From NCBI RefSeq assembly GCF_900111175.1, contig NZ_FOGI01000004.1, forward strand, positions 527,937-591,936: a stretch of DNA of 64,000 nt, read 5' to 3'. A program made the position numbers and the translations under genes. Of the stretch, positions 1 through 8,777 are shown piece by piece. The notes under the pieces are model-generated. The model saw nothing but the letters and a program-made list of their open reading frames with translations. It made no database searches and had not been told where the DNA came from. The DNA is from Actinokineospora terrae (GTDB lineage Bacteria > Actinomycetota > Actinomycetes > Mycobacteriales > Pseudonocardiaceae). Every line of letters begins with the position of its first letter. Positions within the stretch are counted from its first letter, which is position 1.

Positions 1-47
1 CCTCGGGCCAACCCGAGTTGACCAGTGGATGACGGTTCCGGGCAGGC

Positions 48-99
48 GGCGGGCTGGGGTCATCCGGCCGAGACATCGACCGGGTGACCCCAGCCCGCC
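48..99 (-). terminator. Strong hairpin, probable terminator of the small upstream ORF
   Basis: Perfect 15-bp arms (48-62 and 85-99, starting GGCGGGCTGGGGTCA) extend inward by about five more pairs around a 12-base loop. There is no T-tract, which is common for actinobacterial terminators. It lies about 55 bases past the stop of the small minus-strand ORF at 155-265, so it fits as that gene's terminator. It could equally end a plus-strand gene lying before the window. Confidence 0.55.
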
Positions 100-154
100 C
101 ACGTCACCACGCTGGTCGGAGAGCGGCAGTCGGAAGCCTCCTGCGGGGCTGGTA

Positions 155-265
155 TCAGAAGGAGCGGTCTCCCGTACCGCCGCCGCCGTTGCCGCCAGAA
201 CCAGTGCTGACGGCACTGTTGACTTCGTCGTCGTAGCCGTGCCTGCTGGTCGAACTGGATTTCAT
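155..265 (-). CDS. Possible 36-residue Gly/Ser-rich peptide
   Basis: A short ORF: ATG at 265-263, TGA at 155-157. The peptide begins MKSSSTSRHGYDDEVNS and ends in a Gly/Asn-rich tail and GDRSF. An AGAGG ribosome-binding site sits seven bases before the ATG, and hairpins at 48-99 and 359-409 isolate it as its own transcription unit. There is no signal peptide or membrane segment. I do not recognise a family. The charged N-terminal half followed by a glycine-rich tail recalls precursors of ribosomal peptides, but no modifying enzyme lies in the window, so that is speculation. Coding status rests on the start signal and flanking hairpins only. Confidence 0.35.
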   Translation of the reverse strand: MKSSSTSRHGYDDEVNSAVSTGSGGNGGGGTGDRSF

Positions 266-358
266 CTGTACACCTCTGCGCGCGCCTTGCGCACCGCGCG
301 GCGCCGATCCACGCCCTGCTCAACGATCTCGAGGCGAACCTGTCCCAGTCGGTCTGAC

Positions 359-409
359 CGCCGGGTGGTCGATTCGGATCCCACCTCGGTCCGGATCGAC
401 CACCCGGCG
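359..409. terminator. Very strong hairpin downstream of the DUF6461-like gene
   Basis: Perfect 15-bp arms (359-373, CGCCGGGTGGTCGAT, and 395-409) continue inward for about seven further pairs including wobbles. It begins eight bases past the stop of the minus-strand gene at 417-974, so it is the likely terminator of that gene. The symmetry would let it work in both directions. Confidence 0.65.
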
Positions 410-416
410 TCGCCTT

Positions 417-974
417 TCAGGTCAGCTCGGCGCCGAGGAACTCGCCCTGGAGGGCGGTCGCGTTGAAGCTGACCGAGGTGGTTCGGGTGGCCAGGCCGAG
501 CGCGGTGAGGAACGGGTCCGGTTCGTCTCCGGGAGGCGGCAGGTGTTCGAGCAGCTCGTCGGGGGCGGTGCCGGTTCGGCGGTCGGGGTGGCCGAGGGGA
601 AACGCGGTTCGGATGGATCCGTTGTGCGCGTGGGTGAATGAGCCCGCGCCGTTGATGGTGCGCGCGACCGAGGACGCGGTGGTACCCGCGGAGAGCGCGA
701 TGAGTACCGCGGGTTCCTCGCCGTGGAACTGGTTGTACTCGACCACGAGCGTGCCGCCGTCGACAGCGACCGCCAGCGCGAGAGCCGCGCTGCCACCGGA
801 TGCCATCACCTCGGCGGCCGCGTCCTGGAAGGTCATCAGCCGTGCGGTGGCGACATCGGCCCCGAACCTCAGGAGTGCCTCTCGTTCGTCGAGTGCCTTC
901 ACCAGTGTGAGGCAGCCCGACTCAGCCAACCACTGGTAGTCCGCACCGAACCACTCGTAGGTTTGTTCCGACAT
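417..974 (-). CDS. Hypothetical protein, DUF6461-like
   Basis: 185 residues. The ATG at 974 is chosen over an upstream in-frame start because GAGGGG precedes it at good spacing and the protein then begins MSEQTYEWFGADY. The N-terminal stretch (W-x-L-A-E-S-G-C-L-T-L-V-K, then a rule-like RFGAD) resembles the DUF6461 family, whose members are small cytoplasmic actinobacterial proteins of unknown function. The central part (VVEYNQFHGEEPAV) looks like a beta-rich core. No signal peptide, membrane segment or known catalytic motif is visible. The gene stands alone and is closed by the hairpin at 359-409. The family assignment is by eye and only moderately sure. Confidence 0.7.
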   Translation of the reverse strand: MSEQTYEWFGADYQWLAESGCLTLVKALDEREALLRFGADVATARLMTFQDAAAEVMASGGSAALALAVAVDGGTLVVEYNQFHGEEPAVLIALSAGTTASSVARTINGAGSFTHAHNGSIRTAFPLGHPDRRTGTAPDELLEHLPPPGDEPDPFLTALGLATRTTSVSFNATALQGEFLGAELT

Positions 975-1234
975 CCGATCCCCTCGCACATCAATGGTTG
1001 TCTCGGCCAGTGCGCGCACCAGGGTACGCCCACCACTCACCGGTCTCCGCTGACGAGCAGTATGACTTGCGGCATTTACCGCGCGCGGTGACTAAATTTA
1101 GCACGACCGACCGGAAGTTGAATTCCTGCCGGTTGCGAGTGAGCTTCACAGGGGGCTAGCGTGCGTCGGCGAACACCAGCAGACCCATCCGGAATGAAAA
1201 ATCCTCAAGGAATCTGAGGACCGGAGGAATTTCT

Positions 1235-2686
1235 TTGCGAATCGCCCAAGCACGTACACACAGAAGAAGTCTCCTGACGTTCCTGGCCGTTCTGATAGCC
1301 AGCTCGTCACTGGCCGGCATCCCGGCGACGGCCGCCGCGGAACCCGCGGCACCTGCTACCGAGCCTGGCCATCTCGGCCACGCGTACCAACCGAGCGGTG
1401 GCTCGTTGACTGGTTTCGGCCTGCCGCCGAAGCCGCCCGCCAAACTGGATGCCCGACTGGACCCGGCGCAGGCGCGGAAGCGGTCACGGGATCGCGCGCT
1501 CGCGACCAAGCAGTTCTCGTACCGGGACACCTCGGCCGTACCGCTCGACCAGTCCGGCGCGTTGGTCCCGTCGAGCCAAACCGATGCCGTCCCCATCACC
1601 GCGGCGACCCCGCCGCAGGTGGGCAGGGAGTGCCTGCAGCAGCCTGGGGTTTTCGGGGAAGCGGGGCGTGTCCACAACCGGTTCGTCTGGTGCCAGCGCT
1701 ACATCACCGGCAACATCTACGAGCGGCTGGTCGAGGGGCGGCCCGTGGAAGTCGGTCGGAGCTATTTCACCTTCGAGGCGGTGGGTATCGGGAGTCCGAA
1801 CTCCCGCGATATCAAGGTCTACTTCCGCAATGTGCCGGGATCGGTCCGGTACACCGGCTGGTCGCTGATCGAGCGGTACACCGTGGCGCCGTACCTGAAC
1901 TGGGCGGTGCTGCCGGACTGCACGCAGACCGACCAATACTGCTTCGCCAGTGACGGGGCGACCGCGCACAGCTTCCAGACGTGGGACTCGAACAACCCGT
2001 GGGTGGACTGGACTATCTCGTCGAACGCCAAGGGCGCCGACCCGGCTGATCCCGACAAGGTGCTCTACCACGACTGGCACTGGCACGGGGAGGGCTCGGG
2101 CGGGGATTTCGTCTACACCCCGGCGTTGTCCCAGGACTACGGGCTGCGTTGTGACTCGGCGGACTACTTCTCGTTGTTCGGCTTCCGGTACCCGGCAGCC
2201 TGCATCTTCAACGACGTCGTCCCGCACCTGCAGTACGACGTCGGCGACAGCCGGGTCACGACGGTCGCGCAGCACATCCGGGACGCCCAGGACCGGCCGG
2301 ACACCACGTACCCGACCGAGGACCACGCCAAGCTCATCCCCGGGAAGTTCACCGGGAACCGCGAGGCTCCTGGTCTGCACCGGGTGCCGGGTGACGGTTC
2401 GATCAAGGCCGACAACACCCGGCTCAAGGATGCCGCCTGCCTGCGGACTCCCCCGTACGAGAACACCGGGCTGCCGGTGCCGCCGGTGTCGGGTGTGGAG
2501 GACTGCGACGAGTACCCGTTCGCCACCACCGAGGAAGGTGCGGCGAACTACTTCTACGACTTCTCGGTCCGTGCCCTGCCCCGCGCGCAGAACCGCTCCG
2601 CCGGCGGCTTGCTGAACTGGTACTACTTCCGCGACAGGGTCCTCTACTACCAGAACGACGAATTCTACACCGAGATCCGCCCATGA
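1235..2686 (+). CDS. Secreted NucA/NucB-type deoxyribonuclease
   Basis: 483 residues with a TTG start: GGAGG lies at 1223-1227, eight bases ahead. A Sec signal peptide is clear: RR at 10-11, a hydrophobic run to about residue 29, then an Ala-rich cleavage zone near 33-36. The last 60 residues hold the diagnostic NucA/NucB core: CDEYPF at 424-429, EEG at 433-435 and an N-R-S-A-G-G segment about 20 residues later. This matches the Bacillus NucB layout, in which the Asp-Glu pair of CDEYP is catalytic. The roughly 390 residues before the core are Trp/Tyr-rich, carry paired cysteines (151/168, 228/236) and have no family I recognise; they may bind cell wall or act as a propeptide. Likely role: extracellular DNA degradation. 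It is a single gene ended by the hairpin at 2710-2749. Confidence 0.85.
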   Translation: MRIAQARTHRRSLLTFLAVLIASSSLAGIPATAAAEPAAPATEPGHLGHAYQPSGGSLTGFGLPPKPPAKLDARLDPAQARKRSRDRALATKQFSYRDTSAVPLDQSGALVPSSQTDAVPITAATPPQVGRECLQQPGVFGEAGRVHNRFVWCQRYITGNIYERLVEGRPVEVGRSYFTFEAVGIGSPNSRDIKVYFRNVPGSVRYTGWSLIERYTVAPYLNWAVLPDCTQTDQYCFASDGATAHSFQTWDSNNPWVDWTISSNAKGADPADPDKVLYHDWHWHGEGSGGDFVYTPALSQDYGLRCDSADYFSLFGFRYPAACIFNDVVPHLQYDVGDSRVTTVAQHIRDAQDRPDTTYPTEDHAKLIPGKFTGNREAPGLHRVPGDGSIKADNTRLKDAACLRTPPYENTGLPVPPVSGVEDCDEYPFATTEEGAANYFYDFSVRALPRAQNRSAGGLLNWYYFRDRVLYYQNDEFYTEIRP

Positions 2687-2709
2687 CCGATCCGTCACGA
2701 CCGTGACCG

Positions 2710-2749
2710 ACTGACTCATCCGCGGCTCAACCGCCGTGGATGAGTCAGT
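2710..2749. terminator. Bidirectional terminator between convergent genes
   Basis: A 16-bp stem with one wobble (arms 2710-2725, ACTGACTCATCCGCGG, and 2734-2749) and an eight-base loop. It starts 24 bases after the nuclease stop, and its right arm includes the stop codon of the convergent DUF4233 gene, so it can serve both. Confidence 0.7.
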
Positions 2750-3137
2750 TCGTGTGAGCCTGGTCAGGCGGGGGTTGTTGGCTGGCGAGGCGGCCTTCGG
2801 TGAGGCGTTTGAGGACGTCGTGGCGGGCCCAGAGCATCCAGGTCCAGCCTAGGGCGAAGACGACGGCGACTATGCCTAGGGCGGAGTCGATGAAGAAGCC
2901 GCCGAGCATGACGATCTGTAGGCCCGCGGCCAGATAGAGGCCCCAGGGGCGGCCTACGAAGGCGCAGGCCAGGATCAGGACTAGAGCCATGATGCCGACT
3001 GACCAGCCCTGCCAGGTGGCTAGGCCGCCGTCTGACTTGGCGACTACGAGTAGGGCCAGGAGTACTACGAGGGCTTCCAGGATGAGGACCGCGGACATGA
3101 CGCCGCGGAAGCCCTTCATGGGGTCGGGGGGTGTCAT
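2745..3137 (-). CDS. DUF4233 family membrane protein
   Basis: 130 residues. Hydrophobic segments at about 13-33, 43-63 and 70-105 give three or four membrane passes, followed by a short polar tail (DVLKRLTEGRL). Small proteins of this kind directly follow folC in many actinobacteria and are classed as DUF4233; no function is established. Its ATG overlaps the folC stop by four bases (ATGA), so the two are translationally coupled. The conserved coupling hints at a link with folate or cell-envelope processes, but that is inference. Confidence 0.85.
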   Translation of the reverse strand: MTPPDPMKGFRGVMSAVLILEALVVLLALLVVAKSDGGLATWQGWSVGIMALVLILACAFVGRPWGLYLAAGLQIVMLGGFFIDSALGIVAVVFALGWTWMLWARHDVLKRLTEGRLASQQPPPDQAHTN

Positions 3138-4483
3138 GCGGGGTCCTTGCCGAAGAGGGCTCGGACCTCGCCTGCGGTGACGACCGAGCCGGTGACGATG
3201 ACGCCGGTGCCGGAGAGGGGTTCGTCGGGGTCTTCGGTCTCTTCGGCGAGTTCGATGGCAGCGTTGACGGCGCTCGTCAGGTGTGAGTACACGCTGACGC
3301 GTTCGTCGCCGTAGATGTCGGTGGCGATGTTGGCGAGGTGGTCCGGGTCCATCGCGCGGGTCGACGAGTTGGTGGTGATGACTACCTCGGTGAGCACGGG
3401 CTCTAGCGCGGAGAGGATGCCTGCGGCGTCCTTGTCGGCCATCACGCTGACTACGCCGACGAGCTTGCGGAAGCCGAACTCGGCGTCGAGGGCCTTGGCC
3501 AGGGCGGCCGCCCCGTGGGGGTTGTGGGCCGCGTCCACGAAGACGCTCGGGGCCGTGCGGACACGCTCTAGGCGGCCCGGGCTGACTACGGACGCGAAGC
3601 CCTCGCGGATGGCCTCGACGTCCAGCTGCCGTTGAGCTCCAGCACCGAAGAAGGCCTCGACAGCGGCTAGAGCGAGAGCGGCGTTGGTGGCCTGGTGCTC
3701 GCCGTGCAGCGGTAGGAAGATCTCGTCGTAGACGCCGCCGAGGCCCTGTAGGCGTAGGACCTGCCCGCCGACTGCTACGTCGTGGTTGAGGACGCCGAAC
3801 TCCAGGCCCTGCCGGGCGACGGTGGCGTCAACCTTCGTCGCTTGCTCGATCAGCACCCGGGCGACCTCGGGGGTCTGCTCGGCGAGCAGCGCGATGGAGT
3901 CGGGCTTGATGATCCCGGCCTTCTCCCCCGCGATGCCCAGGATGTCCGGCCCCAGGTAGTCGACGTGGTCGATGCCGATCGGGGTGATCACCGCGACCTT
4001 GCCGTCAGCGACGTTGGTGGCGTCCCACGCGCCGCCGAGGCCGGTCTCGACCACGGCGACGTCGACGGGGGCGTCGGCGAAGGCGGCGTACGCCATCGCG
4101 GTGAGGATCTCGAACTTGCTCAGCCGGATGTCCGAGCCCGCGTCGACCATCGCGATGTACGGCTCGATGTCGCGGAACACCTCGACGTAGCGCTCGGGGT
4201 CGATCGGCGCGTTGTCCAGGCTGATGCGCTCGGTGACCGACTGTAGGTGCGGGCTGGTGAACCGACCGGTGCGCACCCCCAGCCGGGTGAGCAGTGCGTC
4301 AATCATCCGGGTGACCGAGGTCTTGCCGTTGGTCCCCGCGATGTGCACCACCGGGTACGCCCGCTGCGGAGACCCGAGCAGGTCGACCAGCGCGGCGATG
4401 CGCGCCAGCGACGGCTCGATCTTGGTCTCCGGCCAGCGGGTGTCCAGCTCCGACTCGACCTGACGCAGTTCTTCCAGACTCAC
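3134..4483 (-). CDS. folC: Bifunctional folylpolyglutamate synthase / dihydrofolate synthase
   Basis: 449 residues, normal for actinobacterial FolC. It adds glutamate to dihydropteroate and then to reduced folates in the cytoplasm. Visible motifs: the ATP-binding loop GTNGKT (50-55), the RFTSPHLQSV substrate loop following it, ETGLGGAWDATNV and, in the C-terminal domain, DAAHNPHGA. The family is Mur-ligase-like. The gene is followed by the coupled DUF4233 gene. In mycobacteria folC lies next to valS; here the DUF397/XRE pair and a small gene sit between them. Confidence 0.95.
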   Translation of the reverse strand: MSLEELRQVESELDTRWPETKIEPSLARIAALVDLLGSPQRAYPVVHIAGTNGKTSVTRMIDALLTRLGVRTGRFTSPHLQSVTERISLDNAPIDPERYVEVFRDIEPYIAMVDAGSDIRLSKFEILTAMAYAAFADAPVDVAVVETGLGGAWDATNVADGKVAVITPIGIDHVDYLGPDILGIAGEKAGIIKPDSIALLAEQTPEVARVLIEQATKVDATVARQGLEFGVLNHDVAVGGQVLRLQGLGGVYDEIFLPLHGEHQATNAALALAAVEAFFGAGAQRQLDVEAIREGFASVVSPGRLERVRTAPSVFVDAAHNPHGAAALAKALDAEFGFRKLVGVVSVMADKDAAGILSALEPVLTEVVITTNSSTRAMDPDHLANIATDIYGDERVSVYSHLTSAVNAAIELAEETEDPDEPLSGTGVIVTGSVVTAGEVRALFGKDPA

Positions 4484-4485
4484 GC

Positions 4486-4737
4486 CTAGAGCGTACGGAG
4501 GGCCCGCACGAACGAGGCGACGGGGAAGGCCAGGGCGGGGCCGTCGGGGTTCTTGGAGTCCCGCACAGCGGTCACGGCCGGGCTCTGCGCAACCTCGACG
4601 CAGTTGGCGTTGGTGCCACTACGGCTGGACTTGCGCCAGACGAAGCCCACCTCGACGCAGTCAGCGTTCGAGCCGCTCCGGCTGGACTTGCGCCACACGA
4701 TCGAAGCCCGGTCCACCGCGTTCATCAAGATCCTCAC
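4486..4737 (-). CDS. DUF397 protein with an internal motif duplication
   Basis: 83 residues. DUF397 proteins are small actinobacterial partners of the XRE/DUF5753 regulator encoded just upstream; together they form WhiJ-like or Scr1/Scr2-type modules that have been described as toxin-antitoxin-like and developmental. The signature WRKSSRSGxNAxCVEV occurs twice in tandem (about residues 11-27 and 29-44), followed by a single C-terminal half (VAVRDSKxPDGP-type, then FPVASFVRALR). A typical DUF397 protein has one signature, so the first half has been duplicated. The ATG overlaps the regulator's stop (4734-4737), implying co-translation. Confidence 0.85.
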   Translation of the reverse strand: MRILMNAVDRASIVWRKSSRSGSNADCVEVGFVWRKSSRSGTNANCVEVAQSPAVTAVRDSKNPDGPALAFPVASFVRALRTL

Positions 4738-5582
4738 TCTCGGTCGTGCTCCCGTGCGATGGTCGCAACGAGTTCCGCCGACTTGGCGGGGCTCAGAGCC
4801 AACCCGCTCAGGGTATCGGCCTCAGTCCGAAAGAACTCGACCTGTTCGGGTTCTTCCAGGAAGAGACCGGAAATCTTGTGATCCAAGTAGACCACCGGCT
4901 TGTTGCGCTCGAAGTCCAACAGCGTGAATGAACCGTCAAGACCGGAGTGGCCACGTAGCGATGCGGGCAACACTTGGAGAGACGTCGTCGCCTGTTCTGC
5001 CACTTCCAGAAGTCGTCGCAACTGCCGCGCCATGACCTTGGGGCTGCCCAGCACGCGTCGCAGGACCAACTCGTCAACGATCATGTGCAGCGTGGGTGGC
5101 TCGTCCTTGGTGAGGATGACTTGGCGAGCAAGCCGTGCAGCCACACGAGAGTCGATGTCCACATCCGACACGTTGCATACCCGCATGAGGGCTCGGATGT
5201 AGTCACCAGTTTGGACCAGGCCCGGGATCAACAACGGCTGAGAAGTCGTGATCGAGGTGGCCTCACGCTCGATGCGCATGAGGGTTTTGGACTCCGCCGA
5301 CAGGGCTGCCTGGTTCTCCCAGTAGCCTATGTCATCGGAACGTTCGGCCAACTTGACCAGACGGTCTCGATCCCTTCCGATCACTCGGTAGATCACGAGT
5401 AGGGACGCGACGTCGGCGGGCCTGATTCCCTGTTTGCCGGTCTCCATCCGGGAGATCTTGGACGCCTGCCACCCCAGCAGGTCGGCCACCTCCTTGCAGC
5501 TCATCTTCCGGCCCTCGCGCAGCACCCGCAGTTCGCCGCCGAGGCCCCTGCCGATGACAGTGGGTTGCTTCGAAGTAGCCAT
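4734..5582 (-). CDS. XRE-family regulator with DUF5753 domain (Scr1-type)
   Basis: 282 residues from the ATG at 5582, chosen because AGGAGG lies seven bases upstream; the in-frame ATG two codons earlier is too close to that site. Residues about 10-70 form a Cro/CI-type helix-turn-helix (LRVLREGRKMSCKEVADLL, then WQASKISRMETGKQGI). The remaining about 200 residues match DUF5753 (ITTSQPLLIPGLVQTGDYIRA, then DEPPTLHMIVDELVLRRV). It is expected to bind DNA in the cytoplasm and to work with the coupled DUF397 protein. The divergent intergenic region holds overlapping inverted repeats (5680-5707), a plausible autoregulatory site. Confidence 0.9.
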   Translation of the reverse strand: MATSKQPTVIGRGLGGELRVLREGRKMSCKEVADLLGWQASKISRMETGKQGIRPADVASLLVIYRVIGRDRDRLVKLAERSDDIGYWENQAALSAESKTLMRIEREATSITTSQPLLIPGLVQTGDYIRALMRVCNVSDVDIDSRVAARLARQVILTKDEPPTLHMIVDELVLRRVLGSPKVMARQLRRLLEVAEQATTSLQVLPASLRGHSGLDGSFTLLDFERNKPVVYLDHKISGLFLEEPEQVEFFRTEADTLSGLALSPAKSAELVATIAREHDRE

Positions 5583-5679
5583 GTCCATCCCTCCTGATCT
5601 TGGGCCAACGGCGACAGTCTCTCGCATCTGAAGAGCAAAATCATTCACTCGATGGCGTCATTGTGATCCGACCCATCGT

Positions 5680-5707
5680 GATGCGATGCTGCCTAGGGTC
5701 GCATCGC
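5680..5707. promoter_or_regulatory. Overlapping inverted repeats in a divergent promoter region
   Basis: GATGCGA (5680-5686) pairs with TCGCATC (5699-5705), and the shifted pair GCGATGC (5683-5689) with GCATCGC (5701-5707). It lies between the divergent XRE regulator (start 5582) and the small gene starting at 5732. Such dyads commonly bind HTH dimers, so it may be the operator of the XRE protein. No footprint or family consensus supports this. Confidence 0.35.
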
Positions 5708-5731
5708 AACGTTGCTATCGTGGAGGTACAA

Positions 5732-6061
5732 GTGCAGACGATCATTCCCGAGGACGAGCTCAAGCAGCAGATCGCCCAGGTCACGGCCGAGTGCGCGCCG
5801 CGCCGGTTCGCCGTCTACCAGGTGCAACGGGACGCGGACGGGCAGGCGCTGGACTTCGCCGTGCTCGGCTGGGGCATGGAGATCGCGGACGGGTTCGGCG
5901 AGGACTACGTCGAGCTGTTCGGCATGCCCGACCACAAGGGCGCGCGGCTGCGCGGGCAGTTCCAGTCCGCCGAGTCGGCGACGCGGGTGTTGGCGGGCAG
6001 CAGGCCGGTCGAGGTCCGGTGGGTCGACGAGGACCCCGACCAGCTCGCTAAGTCCGCGTAG
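5732..6061 (+). CDS. Small conserved hypothetical protein
   Basis: 109 residues from a GTG with GGAGG at 5722-5726, five bases upstream; the longer in-frame extension has no comparable start signal. The protein (MQTIIPEDELKQQIAQV, then FAVYQVQRDADGQALDFAVLGWG) is soluble and acidic, with an alternating beta/alpha look and a C-terminal WVDEDPDQLAKSA. I do not recognise a family. It is convergent with valS (18 bases apart) and divergent from the XRE gene, so the dyads at 5680-5707 might also control it. Confidence 0.7.
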   Translation: MQTIIPEDELKQQIAQVTAECAPRRFAVYQVQRDADGQALDFAVLGWGMEIADGFGEDYVELFGMPDHKGARLRGQFQSAESATRVLAGSRPVEVRWVDEDPDQLAKSA

Positions 6062-6078
6062 GGATCAACCGAGCGGGG

Positions 6079-8709
6079 TCAGCCCGCGGGCAGGGCGGCG
6101 AGCCTGGCCTGCACGCGGGCGATCTCGGCCTGGGCGGCGTCGCGCCGGGTCTGGATCTTGGCGACGACGTCGGCCGGGGCCTTGTCGGTGAACTTGGAGT
6201 TGCCCAGCTTGGCCTCGCACTGCGCGAGTTCCTTCTCGGCGACCGTCAGGTCCTTGGTGAGCCGCTTGCGTTCCGCCGCAACGTCAATCGCGCCGGACAG
6301 GTCCAGCTCGACGGTGACGCTACCACCCGCGAGAGACACTTCCAGCGAAGCGCTCGCGGTGAAGTCCTCGCCGGGAACGTCCAACCGTGCCAGCGACGTG
6401 ACAGCGCCAACGAGCGCCGTCAGGCCTGCCTCGTCCACACCGGACAACCGGGTCGCGACGCGCTGACTAGGCTTGACGCCCTGGTCGGCGCGGAAGCGGC
6501 GGATCTCGGTGATGAGCTTCTGCACGCCTTCGACCCGGCGGGTGGCGTCGGCGTCGGCAGCACTACCGGAGGCGGTAGGCCACTCGGTGACGACGATGGA
6601 CTCCTTGCCCGTCAACGCCTTCCACAGCACCTCGGTGATGAACGGCGTGATCGGGTGCAAGAGGCGCAGCACGGTGTCGAGCACGTGACCGAGCACCGCG
6701 CGGGTGGCCTCGGCGCGCGCGCCACCCTCGGCGATCTGCACCTTCGTCAGTTCGAGGTACCAGTCGCAGTAGAGGTCCCACGTGAAGTGGTAGAGCGCGT
6801 CGCAGATCTTCGCGAACTCGAACTTCTCGAACAGGGCATCCACTTCGGACACCAGCGCGTCGGCCTTGTCCAGGATCCACAGGTCCGCGTCCGTCAGCTG
6901 GTCGCGGGCGGGCACCGGGATGGCGGTGGTGGCGCCGTTCATCAAGGCGAAGCGGCTGGCGTTCCACAGCTTCGTGCCGAAGTTGCGCGACCCGGCGGCC
7001 CACTCTTCCGCCAGCGCCATGTCGCTACCGGGGTTCGCGCCGCGCGCGAGGGTGAAACGAGTGGCGTCGGCGCCGAAGCGGTCGAGCCAGTCCAGGGGGT
7101 CGAGCACGTTGCCGCGCGACTTGGACATCTTCTTACCCTGTGCGTCGCGGATAAGGCCGTGCAAGTACACGTGGTCGAACGGCTGCTTGCCGTCCATCGC
7201 GTAGAGGCCGAACATCATCATCCGGGCGACCCAGAAGAAGAGGATGTCGTAGCCGGTCGACAGGACGCTCGTCGGATAGAACTTGGCGAGGTCATCGGTG
7301 CTGGCAGGCCAGCCGAGCGTCGACACGGGCCAGAGGCCCGAGGAGAACCACGTGTCGAGGACGTCCGGGTCCTGCGTCCAGCCGTCGCCGGTGGGGGGCT
7401 CCTCGTCGGGACCCACACACACGACCTCGTCGTTGGGCCCGTACCAAACCGGGATGCGGTGGCCCCACCACAGCTGCCGCGAGATGGTCCAGTCGTGCAT
7501 GTTGTCGACCCAGTCGAAGTAGCGCTTGGCCAACTCCGGCGGGTGCACTTGGGTCCTACCGTCGCGGACAGCGTCACCTGCGGCGCGGGCCAGCGGCTCG
7601 ACGTTGACCCACCACTGCAACGACAGGCGCGGCTCGACAACGGTGTCGCAGCGCGAGCAGTGCCCGACCGAGTGCAGGTACGGGCGCTTCTCCGCGACAA
7701 TGCGGCCCTCTTCGCGCAACGCGGCCACCACGGCGGGGCGCGCCTCGAAGCGGTCCAGGCCCTCGAACGGGCCCTTGACCGTGATCACGCCGGTCAGGTC
7801 CATGACCGTCAGCGACGGCAGGTCGTGGCGGCGGCCGATCTCGAAGTCGTTGGGGTCGTGCGCGGGGGTGACCTTGACGGCGCCGGTACCGAACTCGGGG
7901 TCCACGTGCTCGTCCGCGACGATCGGGATACGCCTACCGGTCAGCGGCAGTGCGACCTCGGTGCCGATGAGGTGGCGGTAACGCTCGTCGTCCGGATGCA
8001 CGGCGACGGCGGTGTCACCGAGCATGGTCTCCGCGCGTGTGGTGGCGACCACGATGGCGTTGTCACCGTCGCCGTAGCGGATGGAGACGAGCTCGCCCTC
8101 GTCCTCGGAGTGCTCCACCTCGATGTCGGACAGCGCGGTGCGGCAGCGCGGGCACCAGTTGATGATGCGCTCGGCGCGGTAGATCAGCTTGTCGTCATAG
8201 AGGCGCTTGAACACGGTCTGCACGGCGCGGGAAAGGCCCTCGTCCATCGTGAAGCGCTCACGCGACCAGTCGACGCCGTCGCCGAGGCGCCGCATCTGGT
8301 CGAGGATCTTGCCGCCGTACTCGGCCTTCCACTCCCAGACCCGCTCGACGAACTTCTCCCGCCCCAGGTCGTGCCGCGACAGCCCCTGGCTCGCCAGCTG
8401 CCGCTCCACGACGTTCTGGGTCGCGATCCCCGCGTGGTCCATGCCGGGCAGCCACAGCACCTCGTAGCCCTGCATCCGCCGCCGCCGGGACAGCGCGTCC
8501 ATCACCGTGTGGTTGAGCGCGTGCCCCATGTGGAGACTGCCCGTGACGTTAGGCGGCGGCAGCACGATCGTGAACGGCGGCTTCTCACTCGCGGCGTCCG
8601 CGGTGAAGTACCCAGCCGCTACCCAGCCCTCGTACAGCTCCGCCTCTACCGCTGCCGGCTCCCAGGCCGGGGGAAGGTCAGAGCTGGGCAAGGTGGGGTT
8701 ATCAGTCAC
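6079..8709 (-). CDS. valS: Valyl-tRNA synthetase, bacterial type
   Basis: 876 residues, full length for a bacterial ValRS; charges tRNA-Val in the cytoplasm. Class I signatures are intact: HMGH at 60-63 within [15 protein letters not shown], and GKKMSKS near 525-531. The CP1 editing domain carries [19 protein letters not shown]. The C-terminus is the coiled-coil arm typical of bacterial ValRS (about 810-876, [20 protein letters not shown]). A CxxC pair (NWCPRC) is also present. This should be the main housekeeping enzyme. A second, different ValRS gene is divergent across a 68-base gap. Confidence 0.97.
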   Translation of the reverse strand: MTDNPTLPSSDLPPAWEPAAVEAELYEGWVAAGYFTADAASEKPPFTIVLPPPNVTGSLHMGHALNHTVMDALSRRRRMQGYEVLWLPGMDHAGIATQNVVERQLASQGLSRHDLGREKFVERVWEWKAEYGGKILDQMRRLGDGVDWSRERFTMDEGLSRAVQTVFKRLYDDKLIYRAERIINWCPRCRTALSDIEVEHSEDEGELVSIRYGDGDNAIVVATTRAETMLGDTAVAVHPDDERYRHLIGTEVALPLTGRRIPIVADEHVDPEFGTGAVKVTPAHDPNDFEIGRRHDLPSLTVMDLTGVITVKGPFEGLDRFEARPAVVAALREEGRIVAEKRPYLHSVGHCSRCDTVVEPRLSLQWWVNVEPLARAAGDAVRDGRTQVHPPELAKRYFDWVDNMHDWTISRQLWWGHRIPVWYGPNDEVVCVGPDEEPPTGDGWTQDPDVLDTWFSSGLWPVSTLGWPASTDDLAKFYPTSVLSTGYDILFFWVARMMMFGLYAMDGKQPFDHVYLHGLIRDAQGKKMSKSRGNVLDPLDWLDRFGADATRFTLARGANPGSDMALAEEWAAGSRNFGTKLWNASRFALMNGATTAIPVPARDQLTDADLWILDKADALVSEVDALFEKFEFAKICDALYHFTWDLYCDWYLELTKVQIAEGGARAEATRAVLGHVLDTVLRLLHPITPFITEVLWKALTGKESIVVTEWPTASGSAADADATRRVEGVQKLITEIRRFRADQGVKPSQRVATRLSGVDEAGLTALVGAVTSLARLDVPGEDFTASASLEVSLAGGSVTVELDLSGAIDVAAERKRLTKDLTVAEKELAQCEAKLGNSKFTDKAPADVVAKIQTRRDAAQAEIARVQARLAALPAG

Positions 8710-8777
8710 GGCACGAGTCTACGAAGGCCAGCGAAAACAAGTCGAACCGGGCGCTCGGTGGTGACTACCCTCCGCGC

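Noticed and set aside
223..357. Plus-strand frame ending LLNDLEANLSQSV
   Set aside because: The end looks protein-like but there is no start codon after the in-frame stop at 220-222; at most a remnant.
8710..8777. T-box or other leader control for the ValRS genes
   Set aside because: Only 68 bases separate the divergent starts, too short for a T-box, and no specifier-type structure is visible.
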